From NCBI GenBank assembly GCA_963728935.1, contig CAVSMC010000001.1, positions 1,054,001 through 1,118,000 of the forward strand: a stretch of DNA of 64,000 bases. The letters run 5' to 3'. The DNA is from CAVSMC01 sp963728935 (GTDB lineage: Bacteria > Pseudomonadota > Gammaproteobacteria > Burkholderiales > Casimicrobiaceae). Both the position numbers and the translations under genes were made by a program. The notes beneath the pieces are model-generated. The model did not search any database. It saw nothing but the letters and a program-made list of their open reading frames with translations, and was not told where the DNA came from. Below are positions 26,296-34,998 of this stretch, piece by piece (position 1 is the first letter of the stretch; each line of letters starts with the position of its first letter).

Positions 26296-26324
26296 TTGAC
26301 GCGCCCTGGTATATCACATACCTT
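26296..26324 (+). promoter_or_regulatory. Candidate oxc promoter with GntR operator copy 2
   Basis: TTGACG (26296-26301) and TACCTT (26319-26324) are 17 bp apart. Between and across them lies CTGGTATATCACATACC (26306-26322), whose GGTAT / ATACC arms form a small palindrome. A protein bound there would block the promoter. The -10 match is weak (3 of 6). Confidence 0.5.
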
Positions 26325-26378
26325 AAGGCCGTAAGACAGTCGGCGACCGGCATCAGAACGGCGTCCCTGGAGGAGCCC

Positions 26379-28175
26379 ATGGAACAGGTAGCGACCAAGG
26401 CGGCGGCGAGCGCCCAAGACACGCCGAAAATCGCGAGCGGCGGCGAGATCAACGCCCCATCACCCGAGACCGACGGCTTTCAGCTGGTCATCGAGGCGCT
26501 CAAGCTCAATGGCATCGATACGATCTTCGGTCTGCCTGGCATCCCGATCACCGACCTCACGCGCAGGGCGCAGGCCGCCGGAATACGGGTGATCTCGTTC
26601 CGCCATGAGCAGAACGCAGGATACGCCGCTTCGATCGCCGGCTTCTTGACGCAAAAGCCGGGCATTTGCCTCACGGTGTCCGCCCCCGGCTTCCTCAACG
26701 GGCTCACCGCGCTCGCCAACGCCACCACGAACTGCTTCCCGATGATCCTGATCAGCGGCTCGAGCGAGCGCGAGATCGTCGACTTGCAGCAGGGCGACTA
26801 CGAGGAGATGGACCAACTCGCGATCGCCAAGCCCCACGCCAAGGCCGCGTTTCGCGTGCTGCACGCCGCGGACATCGGCGTCGGCGTGGCGCGGGCGATC
26901 CGTGCCGCTGTCTCCGGCCGTCCGGGCGGTGTCTATCTCGACCTGCCGGCGAGGTTGTTCCCTCAGGCGATCGACGCGGAAGCGGGACGGAAGTCGCTGA
27001 TCAAGGTTGTCGATCCGGCGCCGCGCCAGATTCCGGCGCCCGACGCCGTGCAGCGCGCGCTCGACCTGCTGAGAAGCGCGAAGCGTCCGCTGATCATTCT
27101 CGGCAAGGGCGCGGCGTACGCGCAGGCCGACGCGGAGATTCGTGCGCTGGTGGAAAAGACCGCCATCCCCTACCTGTCCATGGCGATGGCCAAGGGCCTG
27201 CTGCCCGACACGCACGCGCAGTCCGCATCCGCCGCGCGCTCGTACGTGCTGCCGGAGGCCGACGTGGCGATGGTGATCGGTGCGCGCCTGAACTGGCTGC
27301 TTTCGCACGGCAAGGGCAAGACGTGGGGCGGCGCGAGCGCCAAGGAATGGGGCGGCCAGAAGTTCATCCAGATCGACATCTCGCCGCAGGAAGCGGACAG
27401 CAACGTCCGTATCGATGCGCCGGTCGTCGGCGACATCGGTTCGTGCGTGCGGGCGATGCTCGGCGCGATCGACGCGGCTGGGGGATCGTGGCCCGCGCCG
27501 CCCGCCGAGTGGCTCGACGCCATCGCGGAGCGCAAGACCAAGAACGTCGCGAAGATGGCGGAAGCGCTGGCGAAGAACCCGACGCCGATGAACTTCCACA
27601 GCGCGCTCAACGTCGTGCGCGACATCGTCAAGGCGAATCCGGCGGCGATCCTCGTCAACGAGGGCGCGAACGCGCTCGACTTCACGCGCAGCATCGTGGA
27701 CATGTACAAGCCGCGCAAGCGACTCGACGTCGGCACGTGGGGCGTGATGGGCATCGGCATGGGCTATTCGGTCGCGGCCGCCGTGGTGAGCGGCGAGCAG
27801 GTGATCGCGGTCGAGGGCGACAGCGCGTTCGGTTTCTCGGGCATGGAAGTCGAGACGATCTGCCGCTACAACCTGCCGGTCTGCGTCGTCATCCTCAACA
27901 ACAACGGCGTCTACCGCGGCGACGAAGTCAATCCGACCGGAGGACGCGATCCGTCGCCGCTGGTGTTCGTCAAGGGCGCGCGCTACGAGAAGCTGATGGA
28001 GGCCTTCGGCGGCGTGGGTGTGCTCGCCACGACGCCGGCCGAGCTTCGCGGCGCGATGGAAGAAGCGATCCGCTCGCGCAAGCCCACGCTGATCAACGCG
28101 GTCATCGACGAAAAGGCGGGCACCGAAAGCGGCCGCATCACGAGTCTCAATCCCGCGGCGAAGAAGAAACCGTAA
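26379..28175 (+). CDS. oxc: Oxalyl-CoA decarboxylase
   Basis: The 598-residue thiamine-diphosphate enzyme contains the N-terminal pyrimidine-binding block (GFQLVIEALKLNGIDTIFGL, FRHEQNAGYAASIAGFLT). It also has the C-terminal ThDP/Mg motif starting at GDSAFGFSGMEVETICRYNL and ending ILNNNGVYRGDE, characteristic of Oxc. It converts oxalyl-CoA to formyl-CoA and CO2. ATG 26379 follows GGAGGAG by 3 nt and gives MEQVATKAAAS; upstream in-frame codons lie in the operator region. It is the first gene of the rightward operon. The N-terminal extension of ~25 residues is a little longer than usual. Confidence 0.95.
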   Translation: MEQVATKAAASAQDTPKIASGGEINAPSPETDGFQLVIEALKLNGIDTIFGLPGIPITDLTRRAQAAGIRVISFRHEQNAGYAASIAGFLTQKPGICLTVSAPGFLNGLTALANATTNCFPMILISGSSEREIVDLQQGDYEEMDQLAIAKPHAKAAFRVLHAADIGVGVARAIRAAVSGRPGGVYLDLPARLFPQAIDAEAGRKSLIKVVDPAPRQIPAPDAVQRALDLLRSAKRPLIILGKGAAYAQADAEIRALVEKTAIPYLSMAMAKGLLPDTHAQSASAARSYVLPEADVAMVIGARLNWLLSHGKGKTWGGASAKEWGGQKFIQIDISPQEADSNVRIDAPVVGDIGSCVRAMLGAIDAAGGSWPAPPAEWLDAIAERKTKNVAKMAEALAKNPTPMNFHSALNVVRDIVKANPAAILVNEGANALDFTRSIVDMYKPRKRLDVGTWGVMGIGMGYSVAAAVVSGEQVIAVEGDSAFGFSGMEVETICRYNLPVCVVILNNNGVYRGDEVNPTGGRDPSPLVFVKGARYEKLMEAFGGVGVLATTPAELRGAMEEAIRSRKPTLINAVIDEKAGTESGRITSLNPAAKKKP

Positions 28176-28233
28176 CGGCCATCGCAGTCGCGGCGGCGCT
28201 TTCGCAAAGACGGCCATTGCAAAGGGAAACGTA

Positions 28234-29481
28234 ATGGGCAAGGCACTCGACGGCGTTCGGATCCTCGACTTCACGCACGTGCAATCAGGTCCGACGTGCA
28301 CGCAGCTTCTCGCATGGTTCGGCGCCGACGTGATCAAGATCGAGCGCGCCGGAGTCGGCGACATCACGCGCGGACAATTGCGCGACATTCCGAACGTGGA
28401 CAGCCTCTACTTCACGATGCTGAACCACAACAAGCGGTCGGTCACGATCGACACCAAGAATGCGCAGGGCAAGCAGGTCCTCGAGCGGCTGGTGAAGCAT
28501 TGCGACGTGCTGGTCGAGAATTTCGCGCCCGGCGCGCTCGACCGGATGGGCTTCACGTGGGAACGCATCCAGGAGCTCAACCCGCGGATGATCATGGCGT
28601 CGGTCAAGGGCTTCGGCCCCGGGCCGTACGAGGACTGCAAGGTGTACGAGAACGTCGCGCAATGCGCGGGCGGCGCGGCATCGACGACGGGCTTCGACGA
28701 CGGACCGCCTCTGGTCACCGGTGCGCAGATCGGCGACAGCGGCACGGGGCTCCACCTCGCGCTCGGCATCGTCGCCGCGCTCTACCAGCGCAACACGTCC
28801 GGCCGCGGTCAGCGCGTGCTCGCGGCGATGCAGGATGGCGTGCTCAACCTCTGCCGCGTGAAGCTTCGCGATCAGCAGCGACTCGAGCGAACGCATGTGA
28901 TGGAGGAATATCCGCAGTATCCGAACGGCAAGTTCGGCGACGCGGTGCCGCGAGCGGGCAACGCGTCCGGCGGCGGCCAGCCCGGTTGGATCCTCAAGTG
29001 CAAGGGCTGGGAGACCGATCCCAACGCGTACATCTATTTCATCACGCAGGCGCCGGTGTGGGAGGCGATCTGCAAGGTCATCGGCCGGGAGGAGTGGCTG
29101 ACCGATCCGCGCTATTCGACGCCGAAGGGCCGGCTGCCGCATCTGATGGAGATCTTCGACAAGATCGAGGAGTGGACGAAGACGAAGAACAAATTCGAGG
29201 CGATGGAGATGCTAAACAAGTACGACGTTCCATGCGGTCCGATCCTGTCGATGAAGGAGATCGCGTACGAGCCGTCGCTGCGGGCGACCGGGACGGTCGT
29301 CGAAGTCGAGCATCCCGAGCGCGGAACGTATCTCTCCGTCGGAAACCCGATCAAGATGTCTGACAGCGTCACCGAGGTGAAACGTTCGCCGCTTCTCGGC
29401 GAGCACACCGACGAAGTGCTGGCCGAGCTCGGCTACGGCAAGGATCAAATCGAGGCGTTGCGCGCCGCGGGCGCGATCTGA
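28234..29481 (+). CDS. frc: Formyl-CoA:oxalate CoA-transferase
   Basis: The 415-residue class III CoA-transferase begins MGKALDGVRILDFTHVQSGP and has the catalytic Asp at 168 in TGAQIGDSGTGLHLALGI, matching Asp169 of the Oxalobacter enzyme. A GNASGGGQPGW glycine loop lies near residue 245. It moves CoA from formyl-CoA to oxalate, regenerating oxalyl-CoA for Oxc and releasing formate. It lies 58 nt after oxc, with an AAGGGAAAC ribosome-binding site. Confidence 0.95.
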   Translation: MGKALDGVRILDFTHVQSGPTCTQLLAWFGADVIKIERAGVGDITRGQLRDIPNVDSLYFTMLNHNKRSVTIDTKNAQGKQVLERLVKHCDVLVENFAPGALDRMGFTWERIQELNPRMIMASVKGFGPGPYEDCKVYENVAQCAGGAASTTGFDDGPPLVTGAQIGDSGTGLHLALGIVAALYQRNTSGRGQRVLAAMQDGVLNLCRVKLRDQQRLERTHVMEEYPQYPNGKFGDAVPRAGNASGGGQPGWILKCKGWETDPNAYIYFITQAPVWEAICKVIGREEWLTDPRYSTPKGRLPHLMEIFDKIEEWTKTKNKFEAMEMLNKYDVPCGPILSMKEIAYEPSLRATGTVVEVEHPERGTYLSVGNPIKMSDSVTEVKRSPLLGEHTDEVLAELGYGKDQIEALRAAGAI

Positions 29482-29499
29482 ATAACAAAGGAAACGACG

Positions 29500-31632
29500 A
29501 TGGCGCATGACAAGACGGCCGTTCGCAGCATCCTCGACAAGGTCAAGAGCGAAGGCCGCGCGGCGCTTACCGCCCCCGAAGGCAAGCTCGTCTGCGACGC
29601 GTACGGCATTGCGGTGCCCAAGGAGGGTGTGGCGAGCTCCGCTGCCGATGCCGCGAAGCTTGCAACCGGCATGGGCTTTCCGGTTGTGCTCAAGGTCGTC
29701 TCGCCGCAGATCCTGCACAAGACCGAAGCGGGCGGCGTGCTGGTCGGCGTGAAGAGCGCGGAGGAGGCGCAGAAGGGCTACGACACCATCGTCGCCAACG
29801 CGAAGAAATACGACCCGAAGGCGTCGATCCTCGGCGTGCAGGTGCAGCAGATGCTCGCCGGCGGCCAGGAAGTGATCGTCGGCGCGGTGACCGACCCGTC
29901 GTTCGGCAAGCTGGTCGCATTCGGACTGGGCGGCGTGCTGGTCGAGGTGCTGAAGGACATCACGTTCCGGCTCGCGCCGGCGTCGCGAGAAGATGCGCTG
30001 TCGATGCTCGACGCGATCGCCGCCGCGCCGATCCTCAAGGGCGTTCGCGGCGCCGAGGCGGTCAGCCGCGACGCGCTCGCCGATGTGATCACCGGCGTGT
30101 CGCAGCTTGTAAGCGACTTCCCCGAGATCGCCGAGATGGACTTGAATCCGGTGTTCGCCACGCCGAAGGGCGCGACCGCGGCGGACGTTCGCATCGTCTG
30201 CGATTGGAATCCGGCGCCGGCGAAGTACCGGCCGAGCCAGGACGAGATCGTGCGCGCGATGAACCGCATCATGAAGCCGGACGCGGTCGCGGTGATCGGC
30301 GCGTCCTCGGAAGAGGGCAAGATCGGCAACTCGGTGATGAAGAACCTGATCAACGGCGGCTACCAGGGCAAGATCTATCCGATCAACCCGTCGGCCGACG
30401 AGATCATGGGGCGCAAGGCGTACAAGAGCGTCAAAGACGTCCCCGGCGACATCGACGTCGCCGTGTTCGCCATTCCGGCCAAGTTCGTCGCCGCCGCGCT
30501 GACCGAGGTGGGCGAGAAGAAGATCCCCGGCGCGGTGCTGATTCCCTCGGGCTTCGCCGAGACCGGCAACGTCGAGGGGCAGAAGGAGATCCAGGCGATC
30601 GGGCGCAAGTACAACGTGCGCCTGATGGGGCCGAACATCTACGGCTTCTACTACACGTGGAAGAACCTGTGCGCGACGTTCTGCACCGCCTACGACGTCA
30701 AAGGGCACGCGGCGCTCTCCTCGCAGTCGGGCGGCATCGGCATGGCGATCATCGGCTTCTCGCGCTCGGCGAAGATGGGGGTCTCGGCGATCGTGGGGCT
30801 CGGCAACAAGAGCGACATCGACGAGGACGATCTGCTGACCTTCTTCGAGCAGGACGACAACACGCACATCATCGTGCAGCACTGCGAAGACTTGAAGGAC
30901 GGGCGCGCGTTCGCCGAAGTGGCGAAGCGCGTGTCGAAGAAGAAGCCGGTGGTGGTGCTCAAAGCCGGACGCACGAGCCAGGGGGCGCGCGCGGCGAGCT
31001 CGCACACCGGTGCGCTCGCGGGCAACGACAAGATCTACGACGACGTGTTCAAGCAGTCGGGCGTGATCCGCGCGAAGGCGCTGCGCGAGATGCTCGAATA
31101 TGCGCGCGCAATCCCGGTGCTGCCGACGCCGAAGGGCGAGAACGTCATCATCATCACCGGCGCCGGCGGCTCGGGCGTGCTGTTGTCCGACGCATGCGTG
31201 GACAACGGGCTCAAATTGATGGCGATGCCCGACGACCTCGACAAGGCGTTCCGCAAGTTCATTCCGCCGTTCGGTGCTGCAGGCAACCCGGTCGATATTA
31301 CCGGGGGCGAGCCGCCCAAGACCTACCAGAACACCGTTCGCCTCGGTCTCGAGGACCCGCGCATTCACTCATTGATTCTCGGCTATTGGCATACGATCAT
31401 TACGCCTCCGATGGTGTTCGCGAAGATCATGGTTGAAGTCGTCGACGAGATGAAGGCGAAGGGCATTCAAAAGCCGGTCGTCGCATCGCTCGCCGGCGAC
31501 GTGCAGGTCGAAGAGGCGTCGGAGTACCTGTTCGACCACGGCATTCCGGCGTATCCGTACTCGACGGAGATGCCGGTGATGGTGCTCGGTGCCAAATACA
31601 AATGGGCGCGCGGCGCCGGGCTGCTCGCGTGA
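29500..31632 (+). CDS. NDP-forming acyl-CoA ligase (acetate-CoA ligase/succinyl-CoA synthetase superfamily)
   Basis: The 710-residue protein has an ATP-grasp domain first (about 1-230; FPVVLKVVSPQILHKTEAGG). Then come a CoA-binding Rossmann domain (from ~260; VAVIGASSEEGKIGNSVMKN) and a ligase-CoA domain carrying the phosphohistidine motif SHTGALAG, His502. This is a circularly permuted relative of ADP-forming acetyl-CoA synthetase. It is 18 nt after frc. In this setting it could make oxalyl-CoA at the cost of ATP to prime the cycle, or run in reverse to conserve the formyl-CoA thioester as ATP. The acyl substrate is not shown by sequence. Confidence 0.88.
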   Translation: MAHDKTAVRSILDKVKSEGRAALTAPEGKLVCDAYGIAVPKEGVASSAADAAKLATGMGFPVVLKVVSPQILHKTEAGGVLVGVKSAEEAQKGYDTIVANAKKYDPKASILGVQVQQMLAGGQEVIVGAVTDPSFGKLVAFGLGGVLVEVLKDITFRLAPASREDALSMLDAIAAAPILKGVRGAEAVSRDALADVITGVSQLVSDFPEIAEMDLNPVFATPKGATAADVRIVCDWNPAPAKYRPSQDEIVRAMNRIMKPDAVAVIGASSEEGKIGNSVMKNLINGGYQGKIYPINPSADEIMGRKAYKSVKDVPGDIDVAVFAIPAKFVAAALTEVGEKKIPGAVLIPSGFAETGNVEGQKEIQAIGRKYNVRLMGPNIYGFYYTWKNLCATFCTAYDVKGHAALSSQSGGIGMAIIGFSRSAKMGVSAIVGLGNKSDIDEDDLLTFFEQDDNTHIIVQHCEDLKDGRAFAEVAKRVSKKKPVVVLKAGRTSQGARAASSHTGALAGNDKIYDDVFKQSGVIRAKALREMLEYARAIPVLPTPKGENVIIITGAGGSGVLLSDACVDNGLKLMAMPDDLDKAFRKFIPPFGAAGNPVDITGGEPPKTYQNTVRLGLEDPRIHSLILGYWHTIITPPMVFAKIMVEVVDEMKAKGIQKPVVASLAGDVQVEEASEYLFDHGIPAYPYSTEMPVMVLGAKYKWARGAGLLA

Positions 31633-31742
31633 TGTACTGACAACCCGAGCAGAGGTCTCGACGTTAAGGTGGTCCCGCGCACCCGCCGCAAGGGCGAAAC
31701 AAGAGCAGGCGCGCGATTTCGAACCGTTTCTTAGGAGGAGAC

Positions 31743-32741
31743 ATGAACCGCAAATCGCTACGCGCTGCGCTGTCGTGCGCGATCGCGGCGGCGGCGCTGC
31801 AGGCGCCGCTCGCCTTCTCGTGGGAACCGACCAAGAACGTAGAATTAATCGTTCCGGCCGGCATCGGCGGCGGCGCCGGACAGATGGCGCAGCTGATCCA
31901 GGGCATCATCCAGAAGCACAATTTGATGCCGAGCTCGATAGTGGTCATCAGCAAGGCCGGCGGCTCCGGCGCCGAGGGCTTCCTTTACGTGAAGAACGCG
32001 AAGGGCGATCCTCACAAGCTCATCATCACGCTGTCCAACCTGTTCACCACTCCGCTCGCCACCGGGTCGCCCTTCTCGTGGAAGGACTACACGCCGGTCG
32101 CCATGATGGCGCTCGACGAGTTCGTGCTGTGGGACAACGCCAAGACCGACTACAAGACGCCGGCCGCGTACATCGACGCCGTCAAGAAAGCAGGCAGCAG
32201 CATGAAGATGGGCGGCACCGGCTCCAAGCAGGAGGATCAGATCATCACCGCAGCGATCGAGCAGAGGACCGGCGCCAAGTTCACTTACGTGCCATACAAG
32301 GGCGGCGGGGAGGTGTGCACCCAACTCGTCGGCGGACACATCGATTCGTCGGTCAACAATCCGATCGAGTGCGTGGCGCACTGGCGCGCGGGCTCGGTGC
32401 GGCCGCTTTGCGTCTTCGACTCGAAGCCGATGCCCTACCCGGAGAAGCTCACGAGCGACATGTCTTGGCAGGACGTGCCGACCTGCAAGTCGCAGGGGCT
32501 CGACGTCGAATACCTGATGCTTCGCGGCATCATGACGGCGCCCGGCGTCAAGAAGGACGCGGTCGATTACTACGTGAGCCTGCTCACGAAGGTGAGGGAG
32601 ACGCCGGAATGGAAGGACTACATGGCCAAGGGTGCGTTCAACCAGAGCTTCATGGCCGGCGCCGAGTTCAACAAATGGCTGACGGACGCGGCTGCCCGGC
32701 ACACTCAACTGATGGAAAAGGCCGGTTTCCTGAAGCACTAG
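31743..32741 (+). CDS. tctC: Bug/TctC-family periplasmic carboxylate-binding protein
   Basis: The 332-residue protein has a signal peptide (MNRKSLRAALSCAIAAAALQ, cleaved near AFS) and the Bug fold: VELIVPAGIGGGAGQMAQLI, SKAGGSGAEGFLYV, and FTYVPYKGGGEVCTQLVGGH. It delivers a carboxylate to the TctAB membrane part encoded next. A strong TTAGGAGGAG ribosome-binding site precedes the ATG. It lies 110 nt after the ligase gene in the oxalate operon, so oxalate or a related acid is the likely ligand, by context only. Confidence 0.9.
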   Translation: MNRKSLRAALSCAIAAAALQAPLAFSWEPTKNVELIVPAGIGGGAGQMAQLIQGIIQKHNLMPSSIVVISKAGGSGAEGFLYVKNAKGDPHKLIITLSNLFTTPLATGSPFSWKDYTPVAMMALDEFVLWDNAKTDYKTPAAYIDAVKKAGSSMKMGGTGSKQEDQIITAAIEQRTGAKFTYVPYKGGGEVCTQLVGGHIDSSVNNPIECVAHWRAGSVRPLCVFDSKPMPYPEKLTSDMSWQDVPTCKSQGLDVEYLMLRGIMTAPGVKKDAVDYYVSLLTKVRETPEWKDYMAKGAFNQSFMAGAEFNKWLTDAAARHTQLMEKAGFLKH

Positions 32742-32862
32742 CGCGTTGGCGCGGGCGCTCTTAACGGCGCTCGCGCCATGCCTTGTCCGACCCTCCGTCT
32801 TTCAGCGCCGAAACGCCACGCCCGCGCAGGGGCGTGGTGGGTGCACGTGCGAGGTGCCTCCC

Positions 32863-33384
32863 ATGGCTGATCCCTCTGACGACGAGAAAGCCTCACGCGG
32901 CGTCGTTTCCTACCGCGTCATGAACATCGCAGTTGCGCTGGCGTTGATGGCGGTCGCGATGGTGGTGATGATCGCGAGTTACCGCCTGGGCGCCGGATGG
33001 GCCAAGGACGTCGGACCCGATTCCGGCTATTTCCCGTTCTATGTCGCGCTATTCATGTTTGCCGCGAGCGGCGCCGTCCTGATCCAGGGCCTGCTGTCAC
33101 GCAAACCTGCCGATGACGAAAGCTTCGTTACGCGTGGCCAGCTGAAGATGGTGCTGCAGGTGGTCATCCCGATGACCGTGTTCGTCGTCCTGGCGATCTA
33201 CATCGGCATCTACATCTCGACGGTGCTGTTCATGGCCTTCTTCATGACCTGGCACGGCCACTTTCCAATCTACAAGACACTGCCGGTCGCGATCGTCGTG
33301 CCGGTCGTGCTGTTCATCGTGTTCGAGGTCTGGTTCCTGGTGCCGCTGCCGAAGGGGCCTTTTGAAGCCTGGCTCGGCTACTGA
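32863..33384 (+). CDS. tctB: Tripartite tricarboxylate transporter small membrane subunit TctB
   Basis: The 173-residue protein has four hydrophobic segments in the TctB pattern, with GPDSGYFPFYVALFMFAASG in the loop and second helix. ATG 32863 (MADPSDDEKASRGVV) is preceded by GAGGTG. A longer frame from 32746 exists but adds a polar Cys-containing leader without a signal. Its stop is followed directly by the TctA ATG. Confidence 0.88.
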   Translation: MADPSDDEKASRGVVSYRVMNIAVALALMAVAMVVMIASYRLGAGWAKDVGPDSGYFPFYVALFMFAASGAVLIQGLLSRKPADDESFVTRGQLKMVLQVVIPMTVFVVLAIYIGIYISTVLFMAFFMTWHGHFPIYKTLPVAIVVPVVLFIVFEVWFLVPLPKGPFEAWLGY

Positions 33385-34977
33385 ATGGACGCCTTCTTTT
33401 CCCTGATGCACGGTTTCGAGGTGTTGATGACGCCCATGAACTTGGGCTACATGGTCGTCGGCATCCTGTTCGGTGTTTTGCTCGGGTTCCTGCCGGGCGT
33501 CGGTGGAGCGAACGGCATCGCGATCCTGCTGCCGCTCACCTTCTCGATGCCCAACACCACCGCCATCATCATGCTGGCGGCGATCTACTGGGGCGCGTTG
33601 TTCGGCGGTTGCATCAGCGCCATCCTGTTCAACATCCCGGGCGAGCCATGGTCGGTTGCGACGACCTTCGACGGGCATCCGCTCGCTAAGCAGGGTCGCG
33701 CCGGCGAAGCGCTCACGGCCTCGCTCACGTCGTCGTTCATCGGGGCGCTGATCGCAACGCTCGTGCTGACCTTCCTCGCGCCGCTGGTCGCCAGTTTCGC
33801 GCTCGATTTCGGCCCGCCCGAATATTTCGCGGTCTACCTGCTCACGTTCTGCAGCTTTGTCGGGATGGGGCGCGGCTCGCCGCTCAAGGTCATCGCGTCG
33901 ATGATGCTCGGTTTCGCCTTCGCCTCGGTCGGCACCGACGAGGTGACCGGGGGCGTGCGGCTGGTGTTCGGCACGGAGACGCTGCTCACGGGGTTCCACT
34001 TCCTGATTGCGGTCATCGGCCTGTTTGGCATCGGCGAGATCCTGGTGACCATCGAGGAAGGGCTGCACTTCGAGGGCCAGAGCGCGAAGATGAATCCGTT
34101 CGTGGTCTGGCAGACGTGGAAGAAGCTGCCGCAATACTGGCGCACGATCCTGCGCGGCACCGCGGTCGGCATCTGGCTCGGCGTCACGCCCGGCGGAGCG
34201 ACGCCGGCGTCGTTCATGAGCTACGGCCTCGCCAGGCGGTTCTCGAAGAATCGCGACAAGTTCGGCACCGGCGAACTGGAAGGCGTCGTGGCTCCCGAGA
34301 CCGCGGCGCACGCGGCCGGCACCAGCGCGCTGCTGCCGATGCTCACGCTCGGCATTCCGGGCTCGCCAACCGCGGCGGTGCTGCTCGCGGGCCTGCTGAT
34401 CTGGGGCCTGCAGCCCGGCCCGCTGCTGTTCGTCGAGCAGAAGGACTTCGTCTGGGGCCTCATTGCGTCGATCTATCTCGGCAATGTGGTCGGGCTGGCG
34501 ATCGTGTTGACCACCGTGCCGCTGTGGGCCTCGATCATGCGGGTGTCGTTCTCGATCATCGCTCCGATCATCATCGTGGTCTGCGCGATTGGCTCGTACA
34601 CGCTCTCCAACGCGCCGGCCGACCTCTTGTTCATGGTCATGTTCGGCGTCATCGGCTACTTGTTCAAGAAGCTCGACTATCCGCTGGCACCGATGGTGCT
34701 CGCGATCGTTCTGGGCAATCGTGCCGAGAGCGCGTTCCGCCAGGCGATGATCGGCTCGCAAGGCGACCTGTCCGTCTTCTGGTCGAACGGCCTCGTCGCG
34801 TCGATCGTCACGCTCGCGATCGCACTGCTCTACTGGCCGCTGATGTCGGCGGCGGTCGATCAGTGGAAGGACCGGATGCAGCCGATCCGGCGGCGCCGGC
34901 GGGCCATGGCGGAGGAGGCGCGCACGCGGCGTACGAAGGGTGACGTGCCCGCGAAGCCGCCGGCCGAGCCGGAGTAG
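33385..34977 (+). CDS. tctA: Tripartite tricarboxylate transporter large membrane subunit TctA
   Basis: The 530-residue protein has about twelve hydrophobic segments and the TctA signature blocks LGFLPGVGGANGIAILLPLT, WGALFGGCISAILFNIPGEP and LTLGIPGSPTAAVLLAGLL. The first and last of these are the repeated re-entrant motifs of the family. It starts with no gap after tctB, so translation is coupled. It ends the oxalate operon; a convergent gene follows 21 nt later. Confidence 0.93.
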   Translation: MDAFFSLMHGFEVLMTPMNLGYMVVGILFGVLLGFLPGVGGANGIAILLPLTFSMPNTTAIIMLAAIYWGALFGGCISAILFNIPGEPWSVATTFDGHPLAKQGRAGEALTASLTSSFIGALIATLVLTFLAPLVASFALDFGPPEYFAVYLLTFCSFVGMGRGSPLKVIASMMLGFAFASVGTDEVTGGVRLVFGTETLLTGFHFLIAVIGLFGIGEILVTIEEGLHFEGQSAKMNPFVVWQTWKKLPQYWRTILRGTAVGIWLGVTPGGATPASFMSYGLARRFSKNRDKFGTGELEGVVAPETAAHAAGTSALLPMLTLGIPGSPTAAVLLAGLLIWGLQPGPLLFVEQKDFVWGLIASIYLGNVVGLAIVLTTVPLWASIMRVSFSIIAPIIIVVCAIGSYTLSNAPADLLFMVMFGVIGYLFKKLDYPLAPMVLAIVLGNRAESAFRQAMIGSQGDLSVFWSNGLVASIVTLAIALLYWPLMSAAVDQWKDRMQPIRRRRRAMAEEARTRRTKGDVPAKPPAEPE

Positions 34978-34998
34978 TGCCGCGCGCCTGCGCCGCTG

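Noticed and set aside
23504..26299. Plus-strand open frame of about 930 codons opposite the formate dehydrogenase genes
   Set aside because: It has the same low-information Arg-rich composition, and it spans the gntR gene and the operator region, so it cannot be a separate gene.
31655..31690. T-box-like string AAGGTGGTCCCGCG before the TctC gene
   Set aside because: It lacks the full T-box consensus and stem I, precedes a transporter in a proteobacterium, and lies inside an operon.
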